A model generated the notes under the pieces. It ran no database searches. It was given only the letters and a program-made list of their open reading frames with translations, and was not told the DNA's origin. A DNA stretch of 64,000 nucleotides, taken from Aureivirga marina (GTDB lineage Bacteria > Bacteroidota > Bacteroidia > Flavobacteriales > Flavobacteriaceae). Positions 43,140 through 52,424 of this stretch are shown here, one piece after another (within the stretch, counting starts at the first letter, position 1; each line of letters begins with the position of its first letter). The stretch is taken from positions 834,416-898,415 of the forward strand of contig NZ_JADPIB010000001.1 of NCBI RefSeq assembly GCF_015767265.1. Direction: 5' to 3'. The translations under genes were made by a program, and so were the position numbers.

Positions 43140-44261
43140 TTATTTCTTTTCTGGAATTAAAACTCTTTCTACTCTTTGCGAAATTGCGGTTAAAATTTCA
43201 TAAGGAATTGTTCCAATTTCTCTAGCGAAATAATCAATTGTCGTTTGCGAGTCGAATACTACAACTTCATCTCCTTCTTTACATTCAATTCCTGTAATAT
43301 TCACCATAATCATATCCATACAAACATTTCCTATAATTGGAGCCATTTGTCTATGAATCTTGACAAAACCTCTTCCATTTTTCAATTGACGACTAATTCC
43401 GTCTGCATGACCAACTGGAATTGTTGCGTATTTCGTCTTTTCAGAAGTTGTAAATGCTCGATTATATCCAATAGTTTTTCCTTCTTCTACATAAGAAATT
43501 TGAGAAATCACAGATTTTAATGTATTTACATTTTTTAATTTTTCTGTTTCTTCTTCAATATTTCCAAATCCGTGAAGTCCAATTCCAAGTCGCACCATTC
43601 CAAATTGTGCTTCTTCTACATAATTCAGAATTCCTGAAGTGTTTAAAATATGATAAAATGGTTTTTCTTCTAAAAGATTAGAAAGAAAATCAGCATCTTT
43701 TTTAAATTTTTTAATTTGTCTTAAAGTAAATTCTCTTTCAGCGTGATCTTCACTCGCTGCAAGATGTGAGAAAATAGAAGTAATTTTTAGAAAAGGATTT
43801 TTTGGTAATCTTTTGCTTAATTCTTCAATCTCATGATGCGTAAATCCTAATCTATTTAATCCTGTATTAATTTTTAAATGCACAGGATATTTTTCAATTT
43901 TCTGTTCAGAAGCAGTTTTCTCAAAAGCTTCTAAAACAGAAAAATTATAAATTGTAGGTTCTAAATTATATTGAATGATTTGTTCAAAATTGATCATTTG
44001 TGGATGTAAAACCAAAATTTTCGATTTTATTCCTGCTTCACGCAAAGCAATTCCTTCTTTTGCATAAGCAACGGCGAAATAATCCACATTTTTAGTTTCT
44101 AAAAACTTTGCAATTGCAATTGCATCCGAACCATATCCGAAAGCTTTAACTACAACTGCTAAACGTGTTTCTTTTTTAAGTTTCGATTTAAAATATGCTA
44201 CATTATGCGCAATAGCATTACAATCAATTTCTAAAACAGTTACATGACTATTTTTCATCAT
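43140..44261 (-). CDS. alr: Alanine racemase
   Basis: 373 residues, making D-alanine for peptidoglycan with PLP. The PLP lysine is Lys39 in [13 protein letters not shown], where most enzymes read VVKANAYGHG. The second catalytic residue is the Tyr in [11 protein letters not shown], and [11 protein letters not shown] lies in the C-terminal beta domain as expected. The start overlaps the end of tdk by 14 bases from the first ATG (11 from the second), so translation is probably coupled. Confidence 0.95.
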   Translation of the reverse strand: MMKNSHVTVLEIDCNAIAHNVAYFKSKLKKETRLAVVVKAFGYGSDAIAIAKFLETKNVDYFAVAYAKEGIALREAGIKSKILVLHPQMINFEQIIQYNLEPTIYNFSVLEAFEKTASEQKIEKYPVHLKINTGLNRLGFTHHEIEELSKRLPKNPFLKITSIFSHLAASEDHAEREFTLRQIKKFKKDADFLSNLLEEKPFYHILNTSGILNYVEEAQFGMVRLGIGLHGFGNIEEETEKLKNVNTLKSVISQISYVEEGKTIGYNRAFTTSEKTKYATIPVGHADGISRQLKNGRGFVKIHRQMAPIIGNVCMDMIMVNITGIECKEGDEVVVFDSQTTIDYFAREIGTIPYEILTAISQRVERVLIPEKK

Positions 44262-44865
44262 TCTTTATTTCCTCTTCTTTATTCTCGTGTTCGTGCATCG
44301 CTTTAAAATAAGCAGCTCTACTCAAAGGCTCGTATTCTTGTGTTTCACCAAGCAAAACTAAATCGTCACTTTGTGCTTTTCTATAGCTATAATGTGCTAA
44401 GTTTCCAGTTCTAGTACAAACTGCATGCACTTTCGTAACATATTCTGCGGTTGCCATTAAGGCTGGCATTGGTCCAAAAGGATTTCCTTTAAAATCCATA
44501 TCCAGACCTGCAACAATTACACGTATTCCTTTGTTTGCTAACTCATTACAAACAGCAACGATTCCATCATCAAAAAATTGTGCTTCATCTATCCCTACAA
44601 CGTCCATTCCTTCTGCTAAAATTAATATATTTGAAGAAGAAGGTACAGGAGTAGAATGAATTTCATTCGAATTATGAGATACAACTTTTTCATCATCATA
44701 TCTAGTATCGATAGATGGTTTAAAAATTTCTACTTTTTGTTTGGCAAACTGCGCTCGTTTTAACCTGCGGATTAATTCTTCTGTTTTACCAGAGAACATT
44801 GAACCGCAAATTACTTCGATCCAACCAAATTGTTCTGTATGATTTACTGTATTTTCAAGAAACAT
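44248..44865 (-). CDS. tdk: Thymidine kinase (type II)
   Basis: 205 residues. P-loop [16 protein letters not shown] (about 19-34), the catalytic acid in [11 protein letters not shown], and the lasso region [22 protein letters not shown]. It phosphorylates thymidine to dTMP for salvage. Many type II enzymes have a zinc site built from two CxxC pairs; here the lasso has CTRT and no second pair, so zinc binding is unlikely. The C terminus is a charged tail. It overlaps alr by 14 bases. A -7 box lies 57 bases before the ATG. Confidence 0.94.
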   Translation of the reverse strand: MFLENTVNHTEQFGWIEVICGSMFSGKTEELIRRLKRAQFAKQKVEIFKPSIDTRYDDEKVVSHNSNEIHSTPVPSSSNILILAEGMDVVGIDEAQFFDDGIVAVCNELANKGIRVIVAGLDMDFKGNPFGPMPALMATAEYVTKVHAVCTRTGNLAHYSYRKAQSDDLVLLGETQEYEPLSRAAYFKAMHEHENKEEEIKNDEK

Positions 44866-44921
44866 TTTGTAATTTTCGGGCTTGAAAGGTTATCTAATAT
44901 CTTTAATTTTCGGAAACCGTA

Positions 44922-44929
44922 CAAATTTA
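44922..44929 (-). promoter_or_regulatory. -7 box TAAATTTG before tdk
   Basis: A perfect box on the minus strand that likely starts the tdk-alr transcript. No TTTG is found at -33. Confidence 0.45.
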
Positions 44930-44970
44930 TTAAAAATAAGCACTAAACATTCAATTAAAGTCATCAACTT

Positions 44971-46398
44971 ATGCACAAAAAATTAGAAGCTGAATTAATA
45001 AGCATCGCTCATGGCATTTTACAAATGAAAAATAGAGATGATGTAAAGGCTCTTCATGAAAAAGCACATGCCATTTATGAGAAATTATCTGTTCTTAGAT
45101 TTTTGGATTATTACCAACAAACTACTCCAAATGCGACAGAAACTAAGGAAGAATTATTAGAGATTATTGCAAAATCGGCTGAAAATAAAGAACGTTTAGA
45201 AAAAGAAGCAAAGGATAAAATGATTATTTCAGAAGTAAAAAAAGTACTTTCTGAAGAAATCAAAAAAATAAATTCAACACCAAAAACAGAAACAAAACCG
45301 AAAGAAGTTGTTAACAAAGAAAAACTTGTTTCTGCTGTTAAAGAAGTAATTCAGGAAGAAACTCCAAAAAGTCAACCTGTAAAACCTACACCAAAAGTTG
45401 CGAAAGAAAAAGTAGTTGTAAAGAATGATGAGCCTACTTTAATTGTAAAAGAATTACCGAAAGAAAATACGATTCAAGAAGAATCTGATGATGTTTTTTC
45501 TAAACCAATTTCTAAAGTAATTCAAAAAGAAAAAATTACGGAAGAACCAAAAATAAAAGAAGCTGCACCAGTTGTTGAAACTCCGAAAATGGAAGCTCCA
45601 AAGGTAGAAAAACCTCAGATTGAAACACCAAAACCTACGGAAGCTGCAAAACCAAAAACGGAAGCTGAATTGGTTCGTGAGCAATTAGAAGCAATCAGAA
45701 AACAAGCAGAACAACAAAGAAAGGATTTTGAAATTGCAAAACAAAAAGCAAAAGAAAATCCACAAAAAGCAAGAGAAGAAGCTGAAGCTGAAAAAGCTAG
45801 AATTTTAGAAGAAAAAAGAAAGCAACAAGCAGAACTTCAAAGGCAAGAAGAATTAAAAAGAGCGCAAGAATTAAGATTACAACAAGAAGCACAACTTCGT
45901 AAAGCGCAAGAGTTGAAGTTAAAACAGCAACAAGAAGAAGAGTTGAGAAAAGCACAAGCTTTAAAACTTCAACAACAAAAATTAGAAGAAGAAAAAAGAA
46001 AAGCGCAAGAATTAGCATTTAAAGAACAACAAGCAAAAGAAGCACAAAAGAAAACATTAGAAGAAGAATTAAGAAATAGTGTTTCTGTTGATGTAACTTC
46101 TGAAATGTTTGAAAATCCAGAAAAATTAGGTTCTTTAGACCAAAGAAAATCATTAAATGATCGTTTGGTTAAGAATACTGTTCAAATTGGATTAAATGAC
46201 CGAATTGCTTTTGTAAAACATTTATTTGATAATAGTCAAGAAGATTTTAATCGCGTTCTTTCGCAATTGAATACATTAAAATCGGAAAGAGAAGCGAAAT
46301 ATTTCATCACAAAAATGGTTAAACCAGATTATAACTGGACGGACAAAGAACAGTATGAAGAGCGCTTAATGACATTAATTGAAAGAAGATTTGTATAA
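44971..46398 (+). CDS. Lys/Glu-rich coiled-coil protein with conserved ends
   Basis: 475 residues, cytosolic, in three parts. The first 110 (MHKKLEAELISIAHGILQ...) and the last 95 (DRLVKNTVQIGLNDRIAFVKHLF ... MVKPDYNWTDKEQYEERLM) look conserved among Flavobacteriaceae. Between them a Pro/Lys/Glu linker (about 110-230) runs into a long highly charged helix (about 230-370) made of imperfect repeats around KAQEL and QQQ. No enzyme motif is seen. It is read 21 bases before a DUF4254 gene. The helix is likely an extended coiled coil or single alpha-helix spacer. Function unknown. Confidence 0.8.
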   Translation: MHKKLEAELISIAHGILQMKNRDDVKALHEKAHAIYEKLSVLRFLDYYQQTTPNATETKEELLEIIAKSAENKERLEKEAKDKMIISEVKKVLSEEIKKINSTPKTETKPKEVVNKEKLVSAVKEVIQEETPKSQPVKPTPKVAKEKVVVKNDEPTLIVKELPKENTIQEESDDVFSKPISKVIQKEKITEEPKIKEAAPVVETPKMEAPKVEKPQIETPKPTEAAKPKTEAELVREQLEAIRKQAEQQRKDFEIAKQKAKENPQKAREEAEAEKARILEEKRKQQAELQRQEELKRAQELRLQQEAQLRKAQELKLKQQQEEELRKAQALKLQQQKLEEEKRKAQELAFKEQQAKEAQKKTLEEELRNSVSVDVTSEMFENPEKLGSLDQRKSLNDRLVKNTVQIGLNDRIAFVKHLFDNSQEDFNRVLSQLNTLKSEREAKYFITKMVKPDYNWTDKEQYEERLMTLIERRFV

Positions 46399-46419
46399 AA
46401 AACCTAATAATCTATAAAT

Positions 46420-47022
46420 ATGAAGAGTCAAGATTATAATAATATTTTTGATAAAGTGATTGAAAAATACCATGTAATTGATAGTGTTGATCAACCTTTT
46501 GAAAATATTTACAACAAAAATACTTTAGAGCATTTGTTATATAGAAAATGTTGGATTGATACAGTTCAATGGCATTATGAGGATATTATTCGTTTACCTG
46601 AAATCGATCCTGTGGAAGCTTTAAGTTTAAAAAGAAAAATTGACGCTTCTAACCAAGATAGAACAGACATGGTAGAATATATTGATAGTTATTTCTTACA
46701 CAAATACAATGATGTTACTGTGAAAGAAGGAGCAACTATCAACACAGAAAGTCCTGCGTGGGCAATTGACAGACTTTCTATTCTTGCTTTAAAGATTTAT
46801 CATATGAACGAAGAAGCGACGAGAGAAACAGCTTCTGATGATCACAGACAGAAATGTCAAGAAAAATTGAACGTTCTTTTAGAGCAAAGAAATGATTTAT
46901 CTTCTGCAATTGATGACTTATTAGAAGATATTTCTGAAGGTAAAAAATACATGAAAGTATACAAGCAAATGAAAATGTATAATGACGATGAATTAAATCC
47001 GATGTTATACAACAAAAAATAA
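46420..47022 (+). CDS. DUF4254 domain protein
   Basis: 200 residues, all helical, matching DUF4254 along its whole length: TLEHLLYRKCWIDTVQWHYEDI, VEALSLKRKIDASNQDRTDMVE, INTESPAWAIDRLSILALKIYH. The function of the family is unknown. It follows the coiled-coil gene by 21 bases, and a terminator closes the pair, so the two genes likely work together. No envelope signal is present. Confidence 0.88.
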   Translation: MKSQDYNNIFDKVIEKYHVIDSVDQPFENIYNKNTLEHLLYRKCWIDTVQWHYEDIIRLPEIDPVEALSLKRKIDASNQDRTDMVEYIDSYFLHKYNDVTVKEGATINTESPAWAIDRLSILALKIYHMNEEATRETASDDHRQKCQEKLNVLLEQRNDLSSAIDDLLEDISEGKKYMKVYKQMKMYNDDELNPMLYNKK

Positions 47023-47043
47023 TTTCTGAAAGATATTTTTCAC

Positions 47044-47075
47044 AAAGGCTATATGAATTCGTATAGCCTTTTTTT
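47044..47075 (+). terminator. Terminator after the DUF4254 gene
   Basis: Perfect 10-bp stem AAAGGCTATA (47044-47053) / TATAGCCTTT (47062-47071), then a T-run. Confidence 0.87.
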
Positions 47076-47097
47076 AATACTAAAATTTTAATTTTTT

Positions 47098-48015
47098 ATG
47101 CATAAAATTGCTTTTTATAATCTGGAAAACTTTTTTGAGGTTCATCCTTATGAAGCTCGTCAGCCTCATGAATTTTCTCCAAATGGAAGAATGAAATGGG
47201 GTGATTATCGTTATCAAAAAAAGGTGGAAAAAGTATCAAAAGCAATTTCATTATTAGAAAAAGAGAAAGATTTACCAATTTTATTTCTTGGACTCGCAGA
47301 AATTGAAAGTAAAAAGATTTTAGAAGATCTTGTTTCATTTCATTTTTTAAAACCTTTTAATTTTAAATACATTCATTTTAATTCTAAATATGATCGAGGA
47401 ATTGATGTTGCTTTTATTTACAATCCTAAATACTTGGAAGTTATAGATGCAACTCCTTATGAAATTCCTGTTAAAAAAACAGGAACAAAAAAGGCATTTT
47501 CAAGAGATATTCTTTATGTAAAAGGAAAATTCAAAGAAGAAATCTTACATATTTTTGTGAATCATTGGCCTTCAAAAAGAAAAAATTCTATAAAAAAAGA
47601 AAATGGTAGAATTATAGCTTCAGAAATTTTAATTGAAAAAATTCAAGAAATCAGAGAAGAAAATCAAGAAGCAAATATTATTGTTTTAGGTGATTTTAAT
47701 GAGAATCCAAGCAATGATTTAATCCATAATTTTACAGAAAAAGCTGATTTATTCAATCCAATGTTTCCAATGTTTGCAAAGAATATGGGAAGTTTAAAAT
47801 TTCAAGGAAAGTGGCATTTATTTGATCAAATTATGTTTTCTTCTAGTTTTTTAAAGAAAGATTCTATAAAATATCATACAACCAAAATTTATACAAATGA
47901 TTATTTAATTGGTAAAAGAAATGAAAAATCAAAAGAGCCAAATCGTACATATTTTGGTAAAAATTACATTGGAGGTGTAAGCGATCATTTTCCTGTTTAT
48001 AGTATAATTGGATAA
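47098..48015 (+). CDS. Cytoplasmic EEP-family phosphoesterase
   Basis: 305 residues without a signal peptide. EEP motifs appear in order: FYNLENFFEV near the N terminus, GLAEIES, VNHWPSKRKNS, VLGDFNENP and VSDHFPVYSI. It is clearly related to the secreted enzyme at 6581-7648 and keeps the same catalytic residues. The substrate is unknown, possibly nucleic acid or a phosphorylated small molecule. The gene stands between two terminators and is probably a single unit. Confidence 0.87.
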   Translation: MHKIAFYNLENFFEVHPYEARQPHEFSPNGRMKWGDYRYQKKVEKVSKAISLLEKEKDLPILFLGLAEIESKKILEDLVSFHFLKPFNFKYIHFNSKYDRGIDVAFIYNPKYLEVIDATPYEIPVKKTGTKKAFSRDILYVKGKFKEEILHIFVNHWPSKRKNSIKKENGRIIASEILIEKIQEIREENQEANIIVLGDFNENPSNDLIHNFTEKADLFNPMFPMFAKNMGSLKFQGKWHLFDQIMFSSSFLKKDSIKYHTTKIYTNDYLIGKRNEKSKEPNRTYFGKNYIGGVSDHFPVYSIIG

Positions 48016-48019
48016 AAAT

Positions 48020-48058
48020 AATCCATAGAAATTCTTATAAAAACATCTATGGATTTTC
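48020..48058. terminator. Bidirectional terminator after the cytoplasmic EEP gene
   Basis: Stem ATCCATAGA (48021-48029) / TCTATGGAT (48046-48054) with a 16-base loop, between convergent genes. Confidence 0.7.
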
Positions 48059-48062
48059 AATA

Positions 48063-48704
48063 TTATTTTTTATTCAATCCTAAAATTGTTGCAACTAATT
48101 TTTGTGCAAAATCTTCTGAAACAGAAGTAATAGAACTAGGATCTGTAATTTCTGAAGTTGTAACAGAAATCAATTGCTGATCTTCTGGAAGCGTTAGATT
48201 ATATACAACTGTTTCTAGTGTATAAGTTTTAGAAACCGTATTATATCCTGGATGATGCACTACAAAAGCATGTGTTCCCCAATAATATCCGAATCGATTA
48301 TAAACATTATAATAATTTGCTGTTGTATATCCTGGAACGTGATTTCTCATTTTTTCAAAATCAACCAAACGTGTGATTACAACATTATCAAATCCTTTTT
48401 GAACAATCTCTCTTTTGAATCTTTGTGTTTGTTTAGGATTCATTTTTTTTGAAAGATGTAAATCAGGGAAGATTAAATAACTTTGCTCTGCATCTACTCC
48501 ATGTTTTTTGAATTCTTTTGTAATTCTATCCTCAGAAATTGTACGAACTTGCAATCTATCAGAAATGTTTACAACCAATGTTTTTCCATCTCTTATAGTT
48601 CCAATATCATCCGATTTCCAATCATCTGTAATTTTTACAGCTGAACAACTTCCTAACACAACTGCTAGGACAACTAATAAAACTATTCTCATATTCATCA
48701 CCAT
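48063..48704 (-). CDS. Small lipoprotein of unknown function
   Basis: 213 residues; leader with lipobox VLGSC (Cys20). The mature part has VKITDDWKSDDIGTIRDGKTLVV, then VRTISEDRITKEFKKHGVDAEQSY and a Tyr-rich loop (YYNVYNRFGYYWG). No domain is recognised with confidence; size and pattern resemble periplasmic lipoproteins with an alternating strand-helix core. Three starts are possible (48704, 48698, 48692), all giving the same mature protein. It lies downstream of rnc, in the place where many Flavobacteriaceae have the IPExxxVDY-pyk pair. Confidence 0.72.
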   Translation of the reverse strand: MVMNMRIVLLVVLAVVLGSCSAVKITDDWKSDDIGTIRDGKTLVVNISDRLQVRTISEDRITKEFKKHGVDAEQSYLIFPDLHLSKKMNPKQTQRFKREIVQKGFDNVVITRLVDFEKMRNHVPGYTTANYYNVYNRFGYYWGTHAFVVHHPGYNTVSKTYTLETVVYNLTLPEDQQLISVTTSEITDPSSITSVSEDFAQKLVATILGLNKK

Positions 48705-48763
48705 ATTTATTTAAAAGTTATCAAATAAATATAGCTAAAATACTTATTAACAGCTTGTTAAAA

Positions 48764-49507
48764 TTATTTAGATTTTGATTTCATTTGTTTTCTAAAAGCA
48801 TAATATGCACGCTTTGATGCAATTTCTTCTGCTTTTTTCTTTGAAGTAGCTCGACCTTTAGAAACCAGTTTTTCATCTACGAAAAGTTTCACACTGAAAT
48901 GTTTTAATTTATCATTTCCTGTGTCTTCATAAACATCAAATTTAAACTGCTTCTTTTGTTTTTGACACCATTCGATAAGAAGGCTTTTGTAGCTTGTAAT
49001 TTTCCCTTCTAATTTTGGAATGTCAACATGTGGTTTTATCACTCTTTTATTGATAAATTTATGACAAAATTTATATCCTCTATCTAAATAAATTGCTCCG
49101 ATTAAAGCTTCAAAAATATTTCCATGAACATTTTCTCCAAATTTAGAAGAAGAGATACTACTTTCGACAAATTTTATCAATTCAAGCTCTTTTCCTAGCT
49201 CATTCAAATGCTCTCTACTTACAACTTTAGATCGCATTTGTGTTAAGTAACCTTCATTTCCAGAAGGAACTTTTTTATATAAGTAAGATGCTATGACTGC
49301 ACCCAGCATAGCATCTCCTAAAAATTCAAGTCTTTCGTAATTTATTGGATTCCCTTTTTCGTCTACCTTTTTAGCAGAACGATGCGTAAAAGCAACCCTA
49401 TAATAATCTAAACTTTTTGGTTTAAAACCTATAATATTTTTTAGTTCATTATAGAACTTATCATCCTTTTTAGAATTGAAGTTTACTAATTTATGAATGA
49501 ATTTCAT
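48764..49507 (-). CDS. rnc: Ribonuclease III
   Basis: 247 residues. The RNase III signature is NYERLEFLGDAMLGAVIASY (about 56-75), with the second acidic site in NVHGNIFEALIGAIYLDRG. The C-terminal double-stranded-RNA-binding domain follows (KSLLIEWCQKQKKQ to KKAEEIASKRAYYAF). It processes rRNA and structured mRNAs. It is read 27 bases after fabF, giving the acpP-fabF-rnc order typical of many bacteria. Confidence 0.96.
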   Translation of the reverse strand: MKFIHKLVNFNSKKDDKFYNELKNIIGFKPKSLDYYRVAFTHRSAKKVDEKGNPINYERLEFLGDAMLGAVIASYLYKKVPSGNEGYLTQMRSKVVSREHLNELGKELELIKFVESSISSSKFGENVHGNIFEALIGAIYLDRGYKFCHKFINKRVIKPHVDIPKLEGKITSYKSLLIEWCQKQKKQFKFDVYEDTGNDKLKHFSVKLFVDEKLVSKGRATSKKKAEEIASKRAYYAFRKQMKSKSK

Positions 49508-49534
49508 TCTTTATCTTCTTGAAATAAAAAAATA

Positions 49535-50785
49535 TTAGTCTAGTTTCTTAAACAACACACAAGCGTTGTGTCCTCCAAAACCAAAAGTGTTACTCATTGC
49601 AACCTTCACATCACGTTTTTGCGCTTTGTTAAAAGTTAGATTTAATTTTGGATCTATTCTTTCATCATCTGTAAAATGATTGATTGTTGGAGGTACAATT
49701 CCCTTCTCAATTGCCATTACAGAAGCAATTGCTTCAATAGCTCCAGCAGCACCTAATAAGTGTCCTGTCATTGATTTAGTAGAATTGATATTTAAGTCAT
49801 AAGCATGCTCACCGAAAACATCTTTAATTGCTTTAGATTCTGCAATGTCACCAAGTGGTGTTGAAGTACCATGCATATTGATTGCATCAACATCTTCTGG
49901 CTTAAGTCCAGCATCTTTTAAACAATTTAACATTACATTTCTGGCTCCTAATCCTTCTGGATGTGGTGCAGTAATGTGGTGTGCATCTGCAGATAATCCT
50001 CCACCTGCAATTTCAGCATAAATTTTAGCACCTCTTGCTACAGCGTGTTCGTATTCTTCAAGTACAAGAGCTCCTGCTCCTTCTCCAAGTACAAATCCAT
50101 CTCTTTCTGCGTCAAAAGGTCTAGATGCTGTTTGAGGGTCATCATTTCTAGTCGAAAGTGCATGCATTGCATTAAAACCTCCCATTCCTGCTGCAGTCAC
50201 TGCTGCCTCAGATCCACCTGTTACGATTACATCAGCATACCCTAAACGAATATAGTTTAATGAATCGATTAATGCATTTGCAGAAGATGCACATGCAGAA
50301 ACAGTTGTAAAGTTCGGTCCTCTGAATCCATGCTTGATTGAGATATAACCTGGAGCGATATCTGCAATCATTTTAGGAATAAAGAAAGGGTTAAATTTCG
50401 GAGTTCCATCACCTTTCACAAAGTTTTCAACTTCGTTTTGGAAAGTTTCCAATCCACCAATACCGGCTCCCCAAATAACGCCCACTCGATCTTTGTCTAA
50501 AGACTCAACATCCAATTGGGCGTTATTGATAGCCTCATCAGTAGCAACCATTGCATACTGAGTAAATTTATCCATTCTACGAGCTTCTCTTCTGTCGATA
50601 AAGTCAGTAACTTTAAAGTCTTTAAGCTCGCAGGCAAAACGAGTTTTAAACTTTGATGCATCAAAATGAGTGATAGGGCCAGCACCGCTAACTCCATTTA
50701 CTAATCCATTCCAATATTCTTCTAAATTATTTCCTATTGGTGTCAACGCACCAAGTCCTGTTACAACAACTCGTCTTAATTTCAT
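49535..50785 (-). CDS. fabF: 3-oxoacyl-ACP synthase II
   Basis: 416 residues, the condensing enzyme that extends acyl-ACP chains with malonyl-ACP. Catalytic residues are Cys165 (TVSACASSANALIDS), His near 305 (INMHGTSTPLGD) and His near 342 (STKSMTGHLLGAAG). RRVVVTGLGALTPIGNN opens the protein as in other FabF. It lies seven bases after acpP. Confidence 0.97.
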   Translation of the reverse strand: MKLRRVVVTGLGALTPIGNNLEEYWNGLVNGVSGAGPITHFDASKFKTRFACELKDFKVTDFIDRREARRMDKFTQYAMVATDEAINNAQLDVESLDKDRVGVIWGAGIGGLETFQNEVENFVKGDGTPKFNPFFIPKMIADIAPGYISIKHGFRGPNFTTVSACASSANALIDSLNYIRLGYADVIVTGGSEAAVTAAGMGGFNAMHALSTRNDDPQTASRPFDAERDGFVLGEGAGALVLEEYEHAVARGAKIYAEIAGGGLSADAHHITAPHPEGLGARNVMLNCLKDAGLKPEDVDAINMHGTSTPLGDIAESKAIKDVFGEHAYDLNINSTKSMTGHLLGAAGAIEAIASVMAIEKGIVPPTINHFTDDERIDPKLNLTFNKAQKRDVKVAMSNTFGFGGHNACVLFKKLD

Positions 50786-50792
50786 ATAATTC

Positions 50793-51029
50793 TTATTTTT
50801 GTGCTTCTTCGATATAGCTAATTGCTTGACCTACAGTTCCAATGTTTTCTGCTTGATCATCTGGGATTTGAATATCAAATTCTTTTTCAAATTCCATAAT
50901 TAACTCAACAGTATCTAATGAATCAGCTCCTAAATCGTTTGTGAAGCTAGCTTCTGCTGTTACTTCGTTCTCGTCAACTCCTAATTTATCAACGATAATA
51001 GCTTTTACTCTTGATGCAATGTCTGACAT
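50793..51029 (-). CDS. acpP: Acyl carrier protein
   Basis: 78 residues, acidic, four-helix fold. The phosphopantetheine attachment site is Ser37 in [18 protein letters not shown]. It carries growing acyl chains for FabF. It is the first gene of acpP-fabF-rnc and has the clearest promoter in the window (TTTG-N17-TATTTTTG) 31 bases upstream. It is divergent from purN. Confidence 0.98.
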   Translation of the reverse strand: MSDIASRVKAIIVDKLGVDENEVTAEASFTNDLGADSLDTVELIMEFEKEFDIQIPDDQAENIGTVGQAISYIEEAQK

Positions 51030-51060
51030 AATTTTTATTTTTTAAAATTTAATTACTCGG

Positions 51061-51089
51061 CAAAAATATAAAACTTTCTTTAATTCAAA
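51061..51089 (-). promoter_or_regulatory. acpP promoter, TTTG-N17-TATTTTTG
   Basis: Minus strand TTTG (51086-51089), 17 bases, TATTTTTG (51061-51068). The leader to the acpP ATG is about 25 bases. Confidence 0.75.
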
Positions 51090-51220
51090 ATCTAATTTCT
51101 AAATTATTGACTTAAAATCGTTTTAATGATATTTGGCAAAAATAATAAAGATTTTTTATTTAAAACTCCGAAAGTTACTAATAATTTGTTTAATTATGCA
51201 ATAAAAATAAACCAAAAACG

Positions 51221-51787
51221 ATGAAGCGAATTATTGTTTTAGCCTCAGGTTCAGGGAGTAATGCGGAAAATATCGCAAATTATTTCAAAGATAAAACGAA
51301 TGCAAAAGTAAGCTATATTCTAACGAATAATGCGAAAGCAAAAGTCTTAGATAGAGCAAAAAGATTAGAAATTTCTTCTAAAATTTTCACAAAACAAGAG
51401 TTTGCAGAAGGAAAAAATGTGCTTGATTTCTTAAAAAAAGAAGCAGATTTAATCATTTTAGCAGGATTTTTACTTAAAATTTCACCAGAAATTGTCGCTG
51501 CTTTTCCAAATAAGATTATTAATATTCATCCTGCGCTTTTACCTAAATATGGTGGAAAAGGAATGTATGGAATGAATGTTCATAATGCTGTGGTGGAAAA
51601 TAAAGAGCAAGAAACAGGAATTACAATTCATTATGTAAACGAAAATTATGATGAAGGAGCTATTATTTTTCAAGAATCAGTAGCTGTTTCTCCAGAAGAC
51701 ACTCCAGAAATTGTGGCTTCTAAAGTTCATGAATTAGAATATGCTTTTTTCCCAAAAGTAATTGAAGAAATAGTTAATAATCTGTAA
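51221..51787 (+). CDS. purN: Phosphoribosylglycinamide formyltransferase
   Basis: 188 residues. It moves a formyl group from 10-formyl-THF to GAR in purine synthesis. Motifs: IIVLASGSGSNAENIANYF at the N terminus, and the catalytic region INIHPALLPKYGGKGMYG with the conserved Asn/His pair, followed by TGITIHYVNENYDEGAIIFQE with the third catalytic Asp. It is divergent from acpP and read 25 bases before the RNase H gene. Confidence 0.96.
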   Translation: MKRIIVLASGSGSNAENIANYFKDKTNAKVSYILTNNAKAKVLDRAKRLEISSKIFTKQEFAEGKNVLDFLKKEADLIILAGFLLKISPEIVAAFPNKIINIHPALLPKYGGKGMYGMNVHNAVVENKEQETGITIHYVNENYDEGAIIFQESVAVSPEDTPEIVASKVHELEYAFFPKVIEEIVNNL

Positions 51788-51812
51788 ATTCAAAGAAAAA
51801 GTTTCTTTATCT

Positions 51813-52424
51813 ATGGCGAAATCAAAATTTTATGTTGTTTGGAAAGGAAAAAAAACAGGCGTTTTTACGAATTGGAACGACTGTAAAGCGCAAATTGATG
51901 GTGTAAAAGGAGCACAATATAAATCGTTTGAAGATTATGAAACTGCAAAAGAAGCTTTTTCTATAGGTTATACTAATTTTCAGGCAAAATCTTCAGGAAC
52001 ACCAAAAAATGTTGGAAAACCTATAGTTCCTTCACTTTCCGTTGATGCAGCTTGTAGTGGGAATCCTGGAAGAATGGAATATCGAGGTGTTGATACAAAA
52101 ACTAAAAAACAAATTTTTATTCAAGGACCATTTGAAGATGGAACAAATAATGTTGGTGAATTTTTAGCTTTAGTTCATGGTTTAGCTTTATTAAAAAGTA
52201 AAAACAGTAATTTACCTTTATATACAGATTCAAAAATTGCAATGGGTTGGGTGAAAACAAAGCATTGTAAAACTACTTTAAAAAGAACAGCAAGAAATAT
52301 TCATTTATTTGAATTAATTGAAAGAGCCGAAAATTGGCTTAAAAACAATACTTATTCAACACAAATTATAAAATGGGAAACAAAAGTTTGGGGAGAAATT
52401 CCAGCAGACTTTGGAAGAAAGTAA
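51813..52424 (+). CDS. rnhA: Ribonuclease HI with viroplasmin-like N-terminal domain
   Basis: 203 residues. The N-terminal 45 form a caulimovirus viroplasmin/HBD-like hybrid-binding domain (KFYVVWKGKKTGVFTNWNDC). The catalytic RNase H domain has LSVDAACSGNPG (first Asp), NNVGEFLALVHGLALL (Glu) and PLYTDSKIAMGWV (second Asp). The enzyme removes RNA from RNA-DNA hybrids. It is paired with purN, and its stop abuts the stop of the convergent secreted protein gene with no gap. Confidence 0.92.
   Translation: MAKSKFYVVWKGKKTGVFTNWNDCKAQIDGVKGAQYKSFEDYETAKEAFSIGYTNFQAKSSGTPKNVGKPIVPSLSVDAACSGNPGRMEYRGVDTKTKKQIFIQGPFEDGTNNVGEFLALVHGLALLKSKNSNLPLYTDSKIAMGWVKTKHCKTTLKRTARNIHLFELIERAENWLKNNTYSTQIIKWETKVWGEIPADFGRK

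Noticed and set aside
43245..43520. 91-codon open frame opposite alr, rich in Cys, Asn and Ser
   Set aside because: Its composition mirrors the complementary strand of alr; there is no start signal or family resemblance.
45797..46018. Leu/Val-rich frame opposite the coiled-coil gene that looks like a membrane protein
   Set aside because: It is the antisense of a Lys/Glu/Gln repeat, which always reads as hydrophobic residues.
45800..46080. Short repeats in DNA resembling a CRISPR or tandem repeat array
   Set aside because: The repeats are codon-level repeats of a coiled coil with variable units and no spacers.
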